In this document: piece by piece, positions 7,979-16,744 of the stretch
How positions within the stretch are numbered: position 1 is the stretch's first letter
Layout of the letters: each line of letters opens with the position of its first letter
From: Methylobacterium sp. DB0501
GTDB lineage: Bacteria > Pseudomonadota > Alphaproteobacteria > Rhizobiales > Beijerinckiaceae
DNA length: 64,000 nucleotides
Direction: 5' to 3'
Assembly (NCBI RefSeq): GCF_011043735.1
Contig: NZ_JAAKGV010000022.1
Location: 1 to 64,000 of the forward strand
Made by a program: the position numbers and the translations under genes
Notes under the pieces: generated by a model
The model's input: the letters and a program-made list of their open reading frames with translations, nothing else
The model's database searches: none
Told to the model about the DNA's origin: nothing

Positions 7979-9471
7979 GGGGCGTCCTCTTCCTGGGTCT
8001 CGGGTCCGATGGGGAGCGTGATGCGCAGCGACGTGCCCGGCTCGCGCGGCACGAGTGCCAGCCGGCCGCCCAGGGCCTCGACCCGCTCGCGCATCCCGGG
8101 CAATCCCCGTCCTTCGCCCCATCCTTCGCCCCGTCCCTCCCCCCACGCCTCGCCGCTTGTCCCGTTCAGGCCGCTGCCGTCGTCGTCGACGCTGAGCCGG
8201 AGGCCGTCGCCCTCGTCCGCGACCTCGACCGTCACCCGCGACGCACCGGCATGGCGCAGCGCATTGGTCAGCCCTTCCTGCACGCACCGATAGAGGGTGA
8301 GGTCGACGAGGTCGCCGTAGCCGGCCTTCAGGGCAGCGAAGCGGCCCTCGACCGCGGTCTCGGGATGATGCCGCGCGGCCTCACGCACCAGGAGTTCGAG
8401 GCAGCGGCTCAGGGGAACCTGGCCGAGGCCGGCCGGGCGCAGGCGGTTGAGCAGGGCCCGGTTGATGGTCTGCACCCGGGTGACGATCGCCGCGATGTCG
8501 TCGGTGCGCTGGATGAGGCGGGTGCGGGCCGGCTCGTCGAGGGCGGCGGCGATGCGGGCGATCGAGGAGGAATTGGCCTCCAGCGCGAACAGGCACGGGC
8601 CGAACTCGTCGTGAAGCTCGAGCGCGGTGCGGCGGCGTTCGTCCTCCTCGGCGGTCAGCACGCGGCGGTGGAGCCGCAGGTTCGCGGCCCGCGCCGCGCC
8701 CAGGGTCTCGGCGAGGTGGTTGAACCGGGCGGCGATGACCGCGAGCTCGCGGGTATCGGGCCGGTCGACCCGGGCGCCGTAATCCTGCTGCTCCAGCCGC
8801 GTCAGCCCGGCGGCGAGCTGGGCCAGCGGGCTCAGGATCCGCCCGAACGCGACGAAGAGGATCGCCAGCATGGCGAGGCTCAAGGACAGGCCGGTGAGAA
8901 AGAGGGCGAGGGCGTAGCCCCAGACCTCGTCGATCTCGTCCGAGGGCTCGGCGGTGACGAGCGCCGTGCCGATGCGGCTGCCGCGCAGCACCAGCGGGAC
9001 TTCGTGGCGTTGCGCCGGCGGGGCGATCAGGCGGGCGAACCAGGCCGGCGCCCGCCGGGTGCCCTCGCGGCGCGTGCCGGCTGCCACCGGCCGGTTGGCG
9101 GCATCGAGCAGCGTGACCCGCACGTGGCGCAGGCCCTGGAAGCGGTAGGACAGGGTGCGGAACAGGCCGGAGAGCGGCGCGTCCTGCAGGGCCTGCAGGG
9201 TCTCGGCAACCAGCGGCTCGACCACCGCCATCGAGGCCGCGGTCTCGATCTCGGTCGCGGTGCGCGCCTTGTGGATGATGACGGCGCCCGAGATCGCGGC
9301 CGCCACCAGGTTGAGGAGGACGACGACCACCATCAGCCGCGCCCGCATCGGCCGGCCGGACCAGAGGGCGGGCAGACGCTGCCGCGGGGCGGCGACGTCC
9401 GCGGACGAGGACCGCCGCGGGGCGGCACCCTCCGGGAGGGGCGGCGGGGTGGGGGCGGGACGCGGAAACAC
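7975..9471 (-). CDS. NarX-type membrane sensor histidine kinase
   Basis: A 498-residue sensor kinase. A Pro-rich N-terminus is followed by a membrane segment at about 47-66, a periplasmic domain, a second segment at about 185-210 and a HAMP-like linker. The HisKA_3 dimerisation box has phospho-His287 in LELHDEFGP, and the ATPase domain has NALRHAGA and DDDGSGL. Between the DDDGSGL and GLPGMRERV motifs the ATP lid carries a short tandem repeat (GEAWGEGRGEGWGEGRG) not expected in the family. The assigned start is a GTG; an ATG at 9348 just before the first membrane segment is an alternative. The gene overlaps the regulator by 4 bases and lies 101 bases downstream of the TonB receptor. Confidence 0.9.
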   Translation of the reverse strand: MFPRPAPTPPPLPEGAAPRRSSSADVAAPRQRLPALWSGRPMRARLMVVVVLLNLVAAAISGAVIIHKARTATEIETAASMAVVEPLVAETLQALQDAPLSGLFRTLSYRFQGLRHVRVTLLDAANRPVAAGTRREGTRRAPAWFARLIAPPAQRHEVPLVLRGSRIGTALVTAEPSDEIDEVWGYALALFLTGLSLSLAMLAILFVAFGRILSPLAQLAAGLTRLEQQDYGARVDRPDTRELAVIAARFNHLAETLGAARAANLRLHRRVLTAEEDERRRTALELHDEFGPCLFALEANSSSIARIAAALDEPARTRLIQRTDDIAAIVTRVQTINRALLNRLRPAGLGQVPLSRCLELLVREAARHHPETAVEGRFAALKAGYGDLVDLTLYRCVQEGLTNALRHAGASRVTVEVADEGDGLRLSVDDDGSGLNGTSGEAWGEGRGEGWGEGRGLPGMRERVEALGGRLALVPREPGTSLRITLPIGPETQEEDAP

Positions 9472-9535
9472 GGGCTCTCGGGGGAGCGGGGGAGGCCCCG
9501 CGACACGAGCCCGGCCGCGGGCTCCCTGTCAATGC

Positions 9536-9559
9536 GGGCGGCCGGGCTTGCGGCCGCCC
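9536..9559 (-). terminator. Hairpin downstream of the TonB receptor
   Basis: An 8-base-pair GC stem (GGGCGGCC/GGCCGCCC) with an 8-base loop lies just after the receptor stop. It lacks a T-run, so it may slow or stabilise the transcript into the kinase gene rather than end it. Confidence 0.4.
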
Positions 9560-9572
9560 CGTTCGATCACGG

Positions 9573-12038
9573 CTACCAGGTCATCCGCACGCCGCCATAG
9601 ACCGAGAGCGGCTGGACCAGGGTGGTGGTGCGGGGGTCGTTCAGCACGTAGCGGCCGGCGAAGTTGTCGTCGCGCTCCAGGAAGGTGCCGAAATTGGCGT
9701 AGCGGTTGTTGAACAGGTTGGTCACCAGACCGAAGATCTGGACGGTCGGCGTCAGCTGGAAACTGGTGTTGAGGTTGGCGGTGAAATAGGCCGGCAGCTT
9801 GCGGTTGATGTTCGACTCGTCGCCGCGGAAATAGGACGACGAGAACGCCTGCATGTTCATGCCGAAGCGCCATTGCGGCGTGATGGCGTAGTCGAACCCG
9901 GCCTTGATCTGGTGGTCGGGCACCAGCGGCAGCTTGTTGCCCGGGCGCACGGAGATGAGCCCGTCGTCGGCCAGCGGGTTGTTGGGCGAGGACAGGTCGC
10001 CGCGGAACTGGAAGGTGGCGTCGATGAGCGCGTAGTTGGCGTAGAGGCTCAGGCGCTCGGTGACGTACTCGGCCGCGACCTCGATGCCCTGGCGCCGGGT
10101 CGCCGGCACGTTGACGTAGTAGCCGCGCGCCGCGTTGCCCGGCACCGCCACCTGCAGGATGTCGTTGCTCAGGTCGGTGCGGAAGGCGCCGAGCTTGTAG
10201 TTGAGCAGGCCGCCCTCGTAGAAGTTCGGCACCGCGCCGCGGATGCCGGCCTCGTAGGTGCGCGCTTCCACCTGCTTCAGCGGCGGGTCGGCGACGAGCG
10301 AGTTCGGCAGCAGGCAGGGCCGGTTCGGGTTGGCGCAGGCGAGTTCGAGCGGCGTCGGCGCGCGGTTCGATTCCGAATAGCCGCCGTAGAGGGTCAGCCA
10401 GTCGTAGACGCGGTAGGTCAGGCCGGCGACCGGGTTGATGCGGTTGAAGTAGTGCGTGCCGGTGACGTCGGGCGAGAAGCCGGTCAGGTCCTGGGTGCTG
10501 ATCCGGGCGAAGTTGAGCCGCGCGCCGGCGGTGAGCGAGAGCCGGTCGGTGACGTCGAACGTGTCGAGGGCGTAGAGGCCCATATAGAGGTTCGAGCCGG
10601 TGACCGAACTCGGCGCGATGCCGAGCGCGCCTGCGGTACGGATCGGCCCGATGCCGAGGCCCGGGATGTTGCCGTAGGTCGGGTTGTTCGGATCCGTGGT
10701 GACGCTCAGGTCGGGGTTGATGACGCCGAGCGTGCTCGCCGACTTGAAGCCGTAGGTCGCGACGTCGATGCTGCCGCCGACGATGAAGGTGTTTCCGTGG
10801 TCGAACAGGCGGTCGCGGTTGGTCGCCTGGAGCGTGCCGCCGTAGCCGGTCGCCTCGGTCCGGACGGTGTCGATGGTGCCGTAGGGGATGCCGGCCCGGA
10901 ACGGGATCTGCTGGTTGCGCGGCCCCAGGATCAGGAACTGGTTGCGGAACTGCGCCTGGGTCTGGCCCGGCGCGGCCGAGAAGCCGTCATCCTCGAAGCA
11001 CAGGAAACCGCGGAAGTTCGAGCGCGAGGAGCAATTCTCGAAGTTGCCGTCGTTGCCGTCGATCACGAACTGGCTGAAGCGGCGGACATAGGCGTTGCCC
11101 GACAGGTCCCAGGTCGGCGAGAGGTTGACCTTGCCGGTGACCTGGATCTGGCCCATCGCGGTGTCGATGGATTGCGGGTAGGTGAAGATCGCCCGCTCGT
11201 TGTCGCGGGTGAAATCGACCGGCGAGGCGGCGGCGGCGCCGAAATAGGTCTTGGCGCCGGAGGCGATGATGTGGAACTCGGAATCGAGGGTGCGGTGGCC
11301 GATATCGGCGTAGACCCGGCCGATCTCCGACGGCGACTGGTAGCGCCAGCCGGCGTCGCGCAGGCCCTCGCCGGCGAAGTAGAAGCTCCAGGGGCCGATC
11401 ACCTCGCCGTATTGCAGGGTGCCGAGGATGCGGCCGTCCGAGCCGCCCATCACCGAGACTTCCTTGCCCTGCCAGGTGAAGCCGTTCTTCATCTCGATGT
11501 TGACCGCGCCGCCGAGCGCGTTGAGGCCGAAGATCGGGTTGCCGGTGACGATGTCGATGCGGTTGATCGCGACCTGGGGGATCAGGTCCCAGTTCACCAC
11601 GTCGCCGAAGGCCTCGTTGATGCGGGTGCCGTTCTGGTAGACGGCGAGGCCCTGCGGCGCGCCCTGGAGCGGCGAGGCGTCGAAGCCGCGATAGGTCAGG
11701 GTCTGGCGGAAGCTGTTGCCCTGACCGTCGGAGAGGTTCACGCCCGGGGTGGTGCGGGCAAGGGTGAAGGTCGGGTCGAGGGTGGCGCGGTCCTGCTCGA
11801 ACTTCCGCGCCGTCACGGTCTCGACGGTGAACGGCACCTTGGCGAGCGAGAGCACGCCGCCGCTCTCGATCCGCTCGCCCGTGGCCGAGCGGCCGGTGCC
11901 GCCGGCGCCCGCGACCGGGGTCACCGGCACGACGTCGATCGTCTCGAGCGCGATGGTGCCTTGCGCCGCCGCCGGCGCGACGAGCGCGGCCGAGACCAGA
12001 GCGGTCGTGACGAGAAATCCCCAGCGCGACGCCACCAT
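9573..12038 (-). CDS. TonB-dependent outer-membrane receptor
   Basis: An 821-residue TonB-dependent receptor. Its substrate cannot be read from sequence; siderophore, heme, metal complex or cofactor are all possible. The signal peptide is MVASRWGFLVTTALVSAALV to about residue 26, ending in PAAAQ. The plug domain has GLAVYQNGTRINEAFGDVVNW and the IDIVTGNPIFGLNALGGAVN signature. The beta-barrel ends in a terminal aromatic residue (GGVRMTW). The start at 12038 is chosen because the signal peptide begins there and GGGGGAG lies 10 bases upstream; the frame remains open further upstream into the aat gene. It heads a receptor-kinase-regulator series on one strand. Confidence 0.9.
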   Translation of the reverse strand: MVASRWGFLVTTALVSAALVAPAAAQGTIALETIDVVPVTPVAGAGGTGRSATGERIESGGVLSLAKVPFTVETVTARKFEQDRATLDPTFTLARTTPGVNLSDGQGNSFRQTLTYRGFDASPLQGAPQGLAVYQNGTRINEAFGDVVNWDLIPQVAINRIDIVTGNPIFGLNALGGAVNIEMKNGFTWQGKEVSVMGGSDGRILGTLQYGEVIGPWSFYFAGEGLRDAGWRYQSPSEIGRVYADIGHRTLDSEFHIIASGAKTYFGAAAASPVDFTRDNERAIFTYPQSIDTAMGQIQVTGKVNLSPTWDLSGNAYVRRFSQFVIDGNDGNFENCSSRSNFRGFLCFEDDGFSAAPGQTQAQFRNQFLILGPRNQQIPFRAGIPYGTIDTVRTEATGYGGTLQATNRDRLFDHGNTFIVGGSIDVATYGFKSASTLGVINPDLSVTTDPNNPTYGNIPGLGIGPIRTAGALGIAPSSVTGSNLYMGLYALDTFDVTDRLSLTAGARLNFARISTQDLTGFSPDVTGTHYFNRINPVAGLTYRVYDWLTLYGGYSESNRAPTPLELACANPNRPCLLPNSLVADPPLKQVEARTYEAGIRGAVPNFYEGGLLNYKLGAFRTDLSNDILQVAVPGNAARGYYVNVPATRRQGIEVAAEYVTERLSLYANYALIDATFQFRGDLSSPNNPLADDGLISVRPGNKLPLVPDHQIKAGFDYAITPQWRFGMNMQAFSSSYFRGDESNINRKLPAYFTANLNTSFQLTPTVQIFGLVTNLFNNRYANFGTFLERDDNFAGRYVLNDPRTTTLVQPLSVYGGVRMTW

Positions 12039-12242
12039 GCCCGACACACTCCCCCAACCGGCGCGTCTTTTCCGGTACCATCCGGCGCCGCCGGCAGGAG
12101 AGATAGCGAGCTTCACCATAAAGCCGCAATCCCGGCGGAGTGGGTATTGCACGCTCCGGTAGTCTTCGGGCAGAGTTGGTGCCCGAAGGCAGGCGGTAGT
12201 GACGCTGCGGCCACAGCCGGGAACACCCCGGAGAGCTTGCCC

Positions 12243-12278
12243 GGGAACATTCGGCAATCGATTTTGCTTGATGTTCCC
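12243..12278. promoter_or_regulatory. Inverted repeat upstream of the TonB receptor
   Basis: GGGAACAT and ATGTTCCC form a perfect inverted repeat with a 20-base spacer, and a third related GGGAACA copy lies at 12219-12225. It is downstream of aat and about 200 bases upstream of the receptor start. This could be an operator or a weak transcript-end structure; sequence alone does not decide. Confidence 0.4.
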
Positions 12279-12298
12279 GAGCCCTGATCTTGGCCGCG

Positions 12299-13042
12299 TC
12301 AGGGACGGTCGAGGGCCGCGACCGCATCCGCGCCGGTGAGGGGCGCGTCGTCCCATTGTGCCGGGCGGTGGATCGCGTCGCGCAGCATCGCCTTGTAGAC
12401 GTGGCGCGGCACCTCCTCGGCGCCGAACTGGGCGAGGTGGCTGGTGACGAACTGCGCGTCGAGCAGGGTGTAGCCGCCGCGCTTCAGCCGGGCGGCGAGG
12501 TGGACCAGCGCTACCTTCGAGGCGTCGCGGGCGGTGTGGAACATGCTCTCGCCGAAGAACGCCGCCCCGAGCGATACGCCGTAGAGGCCGCCGACCAGGG
12601 TCCGGGGCTCGCCGGCATAGACCTCGACGGTGTGGCAATGGCCGAGATCGAACAATTCGCCGTAGAGGGCGCGGATGCGGGCATTGATCCAGGTGCGGGC
12701 GCTGTCGCGACGCGGCGCGGCGCAGCCCTCGATCACCGCGTCGAAATCGCGGTCGGTCACCACCTCGAAGCCGCCGTTGCGCACCGTGCGGGCGAGGCGC
12801 TGGCCGAGATGGAAGCGCTCGAGGGGCAGGATGCCCCGCTCCTTCGGCTCGACCCAGTACAGGGTCGGGTCGTCCGCATCCTCCGCCATCGGGAAGATGC
12901 CGGCCGCATAGGCCTTGAGCAGGATCTCGGAGGTGATCTCGACGTTCAGGCTGCCGTGCATCGACAGGGGTTCCGGGCGCGGGCGGGTGGGCCATTCTCC
13001 ACCCGGCTCAGGCTCCGGCAAAGATAGGGCATCGGGCCTCAT
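12299..13042 (-). CDS. aat: Leucyl/phenylalanyl-tRNA-protein transferase
   Basis: Aat transfers Leu or Phe from charged tRNA to N-terminal Arg or Lys of proteins, marking them for ClpS/ClpAP (N-end rule). The 247-residue frame contains the family start ITSEILLKAYAAGIFPMAE, the core YWVEPKERGILPL, and HTVEVYAGEPRTLVGGLYG with GAAFFGESMFH. The tail YTLLDAQFVTSHLAQFGA is also typical. The first 27 residues are not conserved, so translation may start at the ATG at 12961 (MHGSLNVEIT), giving 220 residues. clpA, which acts in the same pathway, is encoded at the far end of this window. Confidence 0.93.
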   Translation of the reverse strand: MRPDALSLPEPEPGGEWPTRPRPEPLSMHGSLNVEITSEILLKAYAAGIFPMAEDADDPTLYWVEPKERGILPLERFHLGQRLARTVRNGGFEVVTDRDFDAVIEGCAAPRRDSARTWINARIRALYGELFDLGHCHTVEVYAGEPRTLVGGLYGVSLGAAFFGESMFHTARDASKVALVHLAARLKRGGYTLLDAQFVTSHLAQFGAEEVPRHVYKAMLRDAIHRPAQWDDAPLTGADAVAALDRP

Positions 13043-13092
13043 GCGACGAGGCGCGGCCTGCGGCTCCGGACCGCGGGCCGCGCCTGGCCCGC

Positions 13093-13362
13093 TCAGTTCG
13101 ACGGGCCGCCGGCGGTGTTGCCGAGATTCGGGTTCATGCGGCTCGGCATCGCGGCGTTGCCGCCCTTGGCCGAGCTGACATCCGTTTCGAAGGTGCTTTG
13201 GCCGACGCCGCCGACCCGGGCCGGCACGCCCGGATTGACGACGCTGCCGGTGCTCAGCGGGTCGACCACCGGGGCGGCAGGGGCCTGATAGGCAGGAGCT
13301 TGGGCGAGAGCCGGGGTGGCCAGCAGGGCGGCCATGGCGGCGAGCTTGATCACGCGCATCAT
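13093..13362 (-). CDS. Small exported protein of unknown function
   Basis: An 89-residue protein starting at ATG 13362, with a GAGAA Shine-Dalgarno. A clear signal peptide (MRVIKLAAMAALLATPALA) is followed by a low-complexity Pro/Ala/Gly/Asn-rich mature part with no cysteines and no recognised domain. It is probably periplasmic. It stands alone between accC and aat, with about 50 bases to aat. No function is proposed. Confidence 0.7.
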   Translation of the reverse strand: MMRVIKLAAMAALLATPALAQAPAYQAPAAPVVDPLSTGSVVNPGVPARVGGVGQSTFETDVSSAKGGNAAMPSRMNPNLGNTAGGPSN

Positions 13363-13550
13363 CGATTTTTCTCGGATCTGGATTGGGGCGTCGCAGCCTT
13401 GAACGGAATCAGTCACCGCATGACGCAGGCATGATCCGGTCTCTACTGGCCGTTGCTGCACAGAGAACCGACGACGCATTGCGCCGTTCCATCGCGCCCG
13501 CAAAAAACTTGCGCGCCATCGATTGCTGCTATGCCGCATCCCGAAACGCG

Positions 13551-13574
13551 AAGGGGCGCCTTGCGGCGCCCCTT
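13551..13574 (-). terminator. Terminator hairpin of accB-accC
   Basis: A perfect 10-base-pair stem (AAGGGGCGCC/GGCGCCCCTT) with a TTGC loop lies 28 bases past the accC stop. A weak T-containing tail (CGCGTTT) follows on the minus strand. Confidence 0.7.
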
Positions 13575-13602
13575 CCTCACGACCGAATCCCGTGCGCCGT
13601 CC

Positions 13603-14958
13603 TCAGGCGATGTCGAGCCCGCCGGTCTTGAGGAATTCCTCGAGCCAGTGGATGTCGTAGAGGCCGTTCTGGATGTCGGCGTTGCGCACCAGGGTGCGGA
13701 ACAGCGGCAGCGTCGTGTCGACGCCCGCGACCACGAACTCGTCCAGCGCCCGGCGCAGCCGCATCAGGCACTCGTTGCGGGTGCGGCCGTGGACGATGAG
13801 CTTGCCCATCAGCGAGTCGTAGTGCGGCGGGATGCGGTAGCCCTGGAAGGCCGCCGAATCGACCCGCACGCCGAGGCCCCCCGGCGGATGGAAGTAGGTG
13901 ATGGTGCCGGGCGAGGGCCGGAAGGTGGACGGGTGCTCGGCGTTGATCCGGCACTCGATGGCGTGGCCCTCGACCCGCACGTCCTCCTGGCGCACCGACA
14001 GGGGAGCCCCTGCCGCCACCCGGATCTGCTCGTTGACGAGGTCGATCCCGGTGATCATCTCGGTGACGGGATGCTCCACCTGGATGCGGGTGTTCATCTC
14101 GATGAAGTAGAACTGCCCGTCCTCGTAGAGGAACTCGATCGTGCCGGCGCCCAGATAGCCCAGCTCCTGCATCGCCCGGGCGACCGTGCCGCCGATCTGC
14201 TCGCGCATCTCGGCGTTGAGCGCCGGGGAGGGACCTTCCTCCCAGACCTTCTGGTGCCGGCGCTGGAGCGAGCAGTCGCGCTCGGCGAGGTGGATGGCGT
14301 TGCCGCGGCCGTCGCCGAGCACCTGCACCTCGATGTGGCGCGGCTTCTCGAGGTACTTCTCGAGGTAGACCGCGTCGTCGCCGAAGGCCGCCTTCGCCTC
14401 GGTGCGGGCGGTCATCAGCGCGTTCTCGAGGTCGGCCTCGCTGCGGGCGACCTTCATGCCGCGGCCGCCGCCGCCGGAGGCGGCCTTGATCAGCACCGGG
14501 TAGCCGATGTCGGCGGCGATGCGCTTGGCCTCGTCGGTGTCGGTGACCCCGCCCTCGGAGCCCGGCACGCACGGAATGCCGAGGCGCTTGGCCGTGCGCT
14601 TGGCCTCGATCTTGTCGCCCATCACCCGGATGTGCTCGGCCTTCGGGCCGATGAAGCCGATGCCGTGGTGGTTGAGCACTTCGGCGAAGCGGGCATTCTC
14701 CGACAGGAAGCCGTAGCCCGGATGCACCGCGTCGGCGCCGGTGATCTCGCAGGCGGCGATGATCGACGGGATGTTGAGGTAGCTGTCGCGGGCCGGCGGC
14801 GGGCCGATGCAGACGCTCTCGTCGGCGAGCCGCACGTGCATGGCATCGGCGTCGGCGGTGGAATGCACCGCCACCGTCGCGATGCCGAGCTCCTTGGCGG
14901 CCCGCAGGATCCGGAGCGCGATCTCGCCCCGGTTCGCGATCAGGATCTTGTCGAACAT
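13603..14958 (-). CDS. accC: Acetyl-CoA carboxylase, biotin carboxylase subunit
   Basis: The biotin carboxylase that uses ATP and bicarbonate to carboxylate biotin on AccB, the first step of fatty-acid synthesis. The 451-residue frame starts MFDKILIANRGEIALRILRA. The ATP-grasp loop KAASGGGGRGMKVARS, the HIEVQVLGDG motif, the metal-binding FIEMNTRIQVEHPVTE and the C-terminal INAEHP are all intact. It is the second gene of an accB-accC operon. The 116-base spacer between the two genes contains a 76-bp dispersed repeat that also occurs upstream of the alcohol dehydrogenase gene. Confidence 0.97.
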   Translation of the reverse strand: MFDKILIANRGEIALRILRAAKELGIATVAVHSTADADAMHVRLADESVCIGPPPARDSYLNIPSIIAACEITGADAVHPGYGFLSENARFAEVLNHHGIGFIGPKAEHIRVMGDKIEAKRTAKRLGIPCVPGSEGGVTDTDEAKRIAADIGYPVLIKAASGGGGRGMKVARSEADLENALMTARTEAKAAFGDDAVYLEKYLEKPRHIEVQVLGDGRGNAIHLAERDCSLQRRHQKVWEEGPSPALNAEMREQIGGTVARAMQELGYLGAGTIEFLYEDGQFYFIEMNTRIQVEHPVTEMITGIDLVNEQIRVAAGAPLSVRQEDVRVEGHAIECRINAEHPSTFRPSPGTITYFHPPGGLGVRVDSAAFQGYRIPPHYDSLMGKLIVHGRTRNECLMRLRRALDEFVVAGVDTTLPLFRTLVRNADIQNGLYDIHWLEEFLKTGGLDIA

Positions 14959-14990
14959 GGGGGCCTGAGCAGGTTTCGCAAAAATGGCCG

Positions 14991-15067
14991 CCGGTCCTGC
15001 GATGGAAACCCGCGGCAGAGCCAGGGACGAAGCGGATAAAGCCTTGGCACGCCAACGCTCTATCCGC
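14991..15067. repeat. Dispersed double-hairpin repeat, copy 1 (accB-accC spacer)
   Basis: This 77-base unit aligns almost without gaps to 44009-44084. The conserved end folds as two stacked stems: GCGGATA/TATCCGC outside and TTGG/CCAA inside. It occupies most of the space between accB and accC, so it would be transcribed in the intercistronic mRNA. Confidence 0.65.
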
Positions 15068-15074
15068 CAGACGG

Positions 15075-15578
15075 TCACTCGATCAGCAGGAGGGGCTCGC
15101 CGAACTCGACCGGCTGGCCGTCCTCGATGAAGATCGCCGTCACGGTGCCGGCGCGCGGCGCCACGATGTCGTTGAAGGTCTTCATCGCCTCGACGAGCAG
15201 CACCCGGGCGCCGCTCTCGACCCGCGAGCCGACCTCGACGAAGGTCTTCGCCTCCGGCGAGGGCTTGCGGTAGGCGGTGCCGACCATCGGCGAGAGCACC
15301 GCGCCCGGATGGGCGGCGAGCGCCTTCGCGTCGGCTTCGGCGGTGAGCGCCGGCGCGGCGGCGGGATGCGCGGCGGCGGGCAGGGCCGGGGCGGCGGCGG
15401 CGACCGGCACCTGGACCTGCTGCACGACGCGCTCGCGGGCGACGCGGATGCGCAGGTCGCCCTTCTCGACCTCGATCTCGCTGAGATCGGTCTCGGCGAT
15501 CAGGGTCGCGAGCTCGCGCACGAGCTCGGGGTCGAAGGGGTCATGCTTGTTGTTGGAGGGCACGGCGGTCTTCGGCAA
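15075..15578 (-). CDS. accB: Acetyl-CoA carboxylase biotin carboxyl carrier protein
   Basis: BCCP carries the biotin shuttled between AccC and the carboxyltransferase. The 167-residue protein has an N-terminal helical part, an Ala/Pro-rich hinge (residues 58-80) and a C-terminal biotinyl domain. The biotinylated lysine is Lys133 in EAMKTFNDI; the TF after Lys is the common alphaproteobacterial variant. It is the first gene of accB-accC. Length and domain order are normal. Confidence 0.96.
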   Translation of the reverse strand: MPKTAVPSNNKHDPFDPELVRELATLIAETDLSEIEVEKGDLRIRVARERVVQQVQVPVAAAAPALPAAAHPAAAPALTAEADAKALAAHPGAVLSPMVGTAYRKPSPEAKTFVEVGSRVESGARVLLVEAMKTFNDIVAPRAGTVTAIFIEDGQPVEFGEPLLLIE

Positions 15579-15740
15579 TCGTGATGGAGGGGCGGGATGG
15601 CCCGCCGGGACCCGAACCCGGACGACGCGGGGGCGTCTTCATGTCCGGCGGGCGATCGGCGGGCCTCTTAGACCATGCGGCCGGCGCGCGATAGGGGCGC
15701 GGGCCGATGGACAAGGGCGGCAGGCCGGCGCTTGACCGGC

Positions 15741-16571
15741 TCAGCAGGTGGCGTGGCCGCACTGGCGCACGCCGGCCACCGTCTTGCGGATCGGCTCGAC
15801 GCCGACGGCGCCCGGGATGATCTCGTCGCCGATGATGAAGGCCGGGGTGCCCGACAGGCCGAGCTTGTCGCCGAGGCCCACATTCTCCTGCAGCGCAGCC
15901 TGGATGTCGGGGGCCTGCATGTCCTTCTGCAGCTTGGCGATGTCGAGACCCATTTCCTTGGCCACCGCGATCGCCCTCTCGCCGTTCACCCGGCCGCGGC
16001 TCTCCAGCAGGCGGGTGTGGTAGTCGAACAGCTTGTCGCCCTTGAGCTGCTGCTTGGCCGCGAGAGCGACCTTGCTGGCCTCGAGCGAATCGGGTCCGAG
16101 GACGGGGAAGTCGCGCAGCACGACCTTCAGCTTCGGGTCGCCCTTGATCAGGGTCTGTAGGTCGTTGAGCGCCCGCTTGCAGTAGCCGCAATTGTAATCG
16201 AAAAACTCGACCAGCGTGACGTCGCCGTTGGGGTTGCCGGCGACGAAGCCGTGCGGCGAGTTGTGCAGGGTGTCGCGGGTTTCCTTGAGGGCGCTGGCCT
16301 GGGCGACCTTCTGGGCGTCCTGCTGGCGCTTCTCCAGCTCGGCCATCGCCTCCTGCAGCACTTCCGGGTTCTTGAGCAGGTAATCGCGCACCACGCCCTC
16401 GATCGCCTGGCGCTGGGCGTCGCTCATCGCGGTCGCGGCGGGGGCCTGGCCGGCCGGCGCCGCCGGCGTGGCGGTCGGCGTCTGCGCCTGCGTCGGGGCG
16501 GCCGCGGCGACGAGGCCCGCGAGGGCCAGGGCGGGCAGAAGGCGGGGCAGGGGCAGCATCGTCGTCCTCAT
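15741..16571 (-). CDS. Periplasmic DsbA-family thiol oxidoreductase
   Basis: A secreted thioredoxin-fold protein of the DsbA/Com1 type that probably makes or isomerises disulfides in the periplasm. The start at ATG 16571 gives a signal peptide to about residue 30 (PTQAQ), a Pro/Ala linker and a helical region ending near residue 100. The DsbA domain has active site Cys128-Gly-Tyr-Cys131 (FFDYNCGYCKR) and the cis-proline loop GLSGTPAFIIG. Two further cysteines close the protein (RQCGHATC), which is unusual and may form a second disulfide. An upstream in-frame ATG at 16598 is less likely. The multi-cysteine exported proteins elsewhere in this window are possible clients. Confidence 0.88.
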   Translation of the reverse strand: MRTTMLPLPRLLPALALAGLVAAAAPTQAQTPTATPAAPAGQAPAATAMSDAQRQAIEGVVRDYLLKNPEVLQEAMAELEKRQQDAQKVAQASALKETRDTLHNSPHGFVAGNPNGDVTLVEFFDYNCGYCKRALNDLQTLIKGDPKLKVVLRDFPVLGPDSLEASKVALAAKQQLKGDKLFDYHTRLLESRGRVNGERAIAVAKEMGLDIAKLQKDMQAPDIQAALQENVGLGDKLGLSGTPAFIIGDEIIPGAVGVEPIRKTVAGVRQCGHATC

Positions 16572-16744
16572 CGGGGTCGTCCACCGTCGGTGGCGCACAA
16601 TCCTGGCGCGCTCCTTGACCTGCCGGTTAGGCGGTTTCGCGGCGGCCTTGTCAAATCACGCCTGCGCAGGCGGCGGGGCGCATTCTCCGGCAAATCCCGC
16701 TATGTGCGGGGACGCACCCGCGATCCCACCGCCCAGGGCCCGTC

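Noticed and set aside
9573..12995. A 1140-codon frame joining the TonB receptor to upstream DNA
   Set aside because: The extra N-terminal part is an out-of-frame reading of aat. The signal peptide and Shine-Dalgarno place the start at 12038.
15570..15740. Possible small gene between accB and the DsbA-like gene
   Set aside because: No frame with a start signal or conserved composition; the region is a plain spacer.
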